DNA of 64,000 nt from Arthrobacter sp. NIO-1057 (lineage in GTDB: Bacteria > Actinomycetota > Actinomycetes > Actinomycetales > Micrococcaceae): positions 310,001 to 374,000 of the forward strand of contig NZ_FMAT01000001.1 of NCBI RefSeq assembly GCF_900094805.1. The letters run 5' to 3'. A program made the position numbers and the translations under genes. Under the pieces are notes generated by a model that saw only the letters and a program-made list of their open reading frames with translations, did not search any database and was not told where the DNA came from. This document shows, in pieces, positions 62,320-64,000 of the stretch; the stretch's first letter is position 1; every line of letters begins with the position of its first letter.

Positions 62320-63777
62320 GTGACCCAGCAGTCTGTCGTTGCCCAGCAAGAATGGAGCGGGCGCGAAGAGCTCGCCGAGGCCATGATTCCACTGATCGGA
62401 CGTCTGTACCGCAAGAACAATGTGGTCTCGTCCGTCTATGGTCGGAAGCTGATCAACCAGTCCGCCATCGATATCATCAAGGCACACCGCGTCGTGCGCC
62501 GCATTGATGGCGAAGAGCTAAGCCTGAAGGCAACCAAAGCCATTCTTGATGAAATCGAAACTCTGAATGTTGGATCGGTTTCCGTTGATCTTGGCCGTTT
62601 GAACAAGAAGTTCAAGGAATCTGGTTCCGTAGACCTCAACGCTTTCCTCAGCAACGAACTCGGCGACAAAGTCGGCCAGGCTGGTGCCACCGATGCAGAA
62701 CCAAAGGACGTCGTTCTCTACGGTTTTGGTCGCATTGGTCGCCTGCTAGCCCGCATCCTCATCGAACGTGGCGGCTACGGCCTGCGTCTGCGCGCCATCG
62801 TGGTTCGCAAGGGTTCCGATGATGACATCGTCAAGCGTGCTTCGCTGTTGCGTCGTGACTCAGTACACGGTCGTTTTGAAGGTTCGATCACCGTCGACGA
62901 GGAAAACAACACCATCCTCGCCAACGGAACCCTGATCAAGGTCATCTACTCGAATGATCCAGCTTCGGTGGATTACACCGAATACGGAATCGACAACGCT
63001 ATCGTCGTGGATAACACCGGCCGCTGGCGCGATGAAGCTGGACTGTCCCAGCACTTGAAGGCCAAGGGTGTCGCCCGCGTATTGTTGACCGCTCCGGGCA
63101 AGGGCGACTTGAAGAACATTGTTCACGGCATCAACGATTCGTGGATCACTGCCGAGGACAAGATCGTTACCGCTGCATCGTGCACCACCAATGCGATCAC
63201 CCCAGTGCTCAAGGCCCTGAACGACAAGTTCGGTGTCACCCACGGACACGTTGAGACCGTTCACTCGTTCACCAACGACCAGAACCTGATCGACAACTTC
63301 CACAAGGGCGAACGCCGTGGCCGTGCTGCTGCGTTGAACATGGTGATCACCGAAACCGGTGCTGCTAAGGCTGTGGCTAAGGCCCTGCCAGAGTTCGAAG
63401 GCAAGTTGACCGGTAACGCCATCCGCGTACCAACCCCGGATGTCTCCATGGCCATTTTGAACCTGAACCTGGAGAACGAAACCACCAAGGAAGAGCTCAA
63501 CGCTTACCTTCGCGAAACGTCATTGACCTCGAACCTGCACAAGCAGATCGATTACATTGACTCCCCAGAGGTTGTCTCCACCGACTTTGTTGGCTCGCGT
63601 CGTGCCGGCATCGTCGACGGTTTGGCCACCATCGTTTCGGGCAAGAACGCTGTCGTCTACGTATGGTACGACAACGAATTTGGCTACTCCTGCCAGGTAG
63701 TACGCGTGATCGAAACGATCGCCGGAACCCACCCGGTAGCAGTTCCAGCAGTGAAGGCTGAAGCACTCACCGCCTAA
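62320..63777 (+). CDS. gap: Glyceraldehyde-3-phosphate dehydrogenase, long (about 480-residue) class
   Basis: A 485-residue GAPDH with a 130-residue N-terminal extension rich in charged helices. The NAD(P) site is LYGFGRIGRLLARI, the catalytic Cys is in AASCTTNAITPVL, and DNEFGYSCQVVRVIE closes the fold. This long class (GapB of Corynebacterium type) often prefers NADP and gluconeogenesis. GTG 62320 has GGAAGGA at 62307-62313; the open frame from 62191 is not used. No other glycolytic gene is adjacent. Confidence 0.93.
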   Translation: MTQQSVVAQQEWSGREELAEAMIPLIGRLYRKNNVVSSVYGRKLINQSAIDIIKAHRVVRRIDGEELSLKATKAILDEIETLNVGSVSVDLGRLNKKFKESGSVDLNAFLSNELGDKVGQAGATDAEPKDVVLYGFGRIGRLLARILIERGGYGLRLRAIVVRKGSDDDIVKRASLLRRDSVHGRFEGSITVDEENNTILANGTLIKVIYSNDPASVDYTEYGIDNAIVVDNTGRWRDEAGLSQHLKAKGVARVLLTAPGKGDLKNIVHGINDSWITAEDKIVTAASCTTNAITPVLKALNDKFGVTHGHVETVHSFTNDQNLIDNFHKGERRGRAAALNMVITETGAAKAVAKALPEFEGKLTGNAIRVPTPDVSMAILNLNLENETTKEELNAYLRETSLTSNLHKQIDYIDSPEVVSTDFVGSRRAGIVDGLATIVSGKNAVVYVWYDNEFGYSCQVVRVIETIAGTHPVAVPAVKAEALTA

Positions 63778-63792
63778 GGAATAACCGCCTAG

Positions 63793-63848
63793 ACTTCGGG
63801 ATCATGCCCACGCATCCTTGCGTTGGTGCATGGTCCCGAAGTTCTTTT
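63793..63848 (+). terminator. Terminator of gap
   Basis: A 15-base stem with one G-U pair (63793-63807 with 63828-63842), then TCTTTT. Confidence 0.88.
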
Positions 63849-63928
63849 AACCCGGGCTCAACATGCCAGCTGTTAGGCTCTGTTCAACGGTGATAACGGG
63901 TTCAACAGTGCTAGTGGAAGGTGCTCGG

Positions 63929-64000
63929 ATGGAACGTGAAAGGCTTTTAGCGGCTCGGATGCGAAGCCAGCTACTCACTGCGCCTGCCGGATCCATTCTT
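63929..64000 (+). CDS. Start of a gene cut by the window edge, possibly winged-helix DNA-binding protein
   Basis: ATG 63929 follows GGAAGG (63916-63921) by seven bases. The 24 visible residues read MERERLLAARMRSQLLTAPA and continue past the end. The RLLAARMRSQLL start is like winged-helix (AlkZ-like) proteins of actinobacteria, but 24 residues are too few to be sure. Confidence 0.45.
   Translation, partial: MERERLLAARMRSQLLTAPAGSIL

Overview
The window is a stretch of chromosome from a high-GC Gram-positive actinobacterium, most likely a member of the Micrococcaceae (Arthrobacter/Glutamicibacter type). The evidence is: actinobacteria-restricted families (DUF3145, DUF2469, DUF3052), a PucR-type FasR next to fabD, a homodimeric-type AceE followed by a divergent DUF3052/AhpE pair, the 480-residue-class Gap, frequent GTG starts, and moderate GC with wobble-GC codon use. 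No prophage, insertion sequence or CRISPR array was seen.

Layout. 1-4.1 kb: end of a PfkB sugar kinase, a two-domain VOC protein, then a CatB-type acetyltransferase and a TagE-like glycosyltransferase. 4.4-7.9 kb: efeU-efeO-efeB iron uptake operon with an IdeR/DtxR box. 8-12.4 kb: LysE exporter, then the core rpsP-khpA-rimM-trmD-rplS-lepB block. 12.4-15.9 kb: a wall-anchored S1 protease and a lipoprotein that resembles an orphan protease pro-domain, lying between two lepB paralogues. 15.9-22.6 kb: second lepB, rnhB, DUF2469, yraN, comM, dprA, xerC, DUF3145. 22.7-23.9 kb: VOC protein and a convergent DHFR-like protein. 24-28.2 kb: fasR, fabD, acpP, fabF, with no fabH. 28.3-32.3 kb: aceE, DUF3052, one-Cys peroxiredoxin. 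32.4-34.4 kb: two identical tRNA-Val(TAC) genes around a lipoprotein, then a methyltransferase and CsbD. 34.4-38.9 kb: GT1 glycosyltransferase with divergent TetR, argE, hemolysin III, GlsB. 39.2-43.7 kb: gluconate cluster gntK-gntP-gntR-gnd. 43.8-47.7 kb: a three-gene surface-glycan operon. 47.7-52.8 kb: TetR with DUF1304/MDR oxidoreductase, GNAT and a UvrA2. 53-56.3 kb: symporter, cysE, cysK. 56.3-64 kb: msrA, Nif3, VOC, a multiply damaged sialidase pseudogene, yaaA, rnpB, gap, and the start of one more gene.

How parts work together. The Efe proteins form a ferrous-iron permease system (membrane channel, lipoprotein, Tat-exported peroxidase) probably repressed by iron. The gnt cluster takes up and phosphorylates gluconate and feeds 6-phosphogluconate to Gnd under a FadR-type regulator. 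FasR-FabD-AcpP-FabF supply fatty acid elongation; initiation (FabH) must be encoded elsewhere. CysE and CysK make cysteine. Strong hairpin terminators separate almost every transcription unit.

The least ordinary parts are: (i) the LAXTG-anchored protease plus the orphan pro-domain-like lipoprotein inserted between lepB genes, (ii) the NAGPA / GT2-GtrA / beta-helix lipoprotein operon, (iii) the missing fabH with an AT-rich tandem repeat and hairpins before fabF, (iv) the sialidase gene with a frameshift, a nonsense codon and a damaged Asp-box, and (v) several large palindromic operators next to divergent TetR genes. All functions are inferred by reading the sequence; no database search was run.
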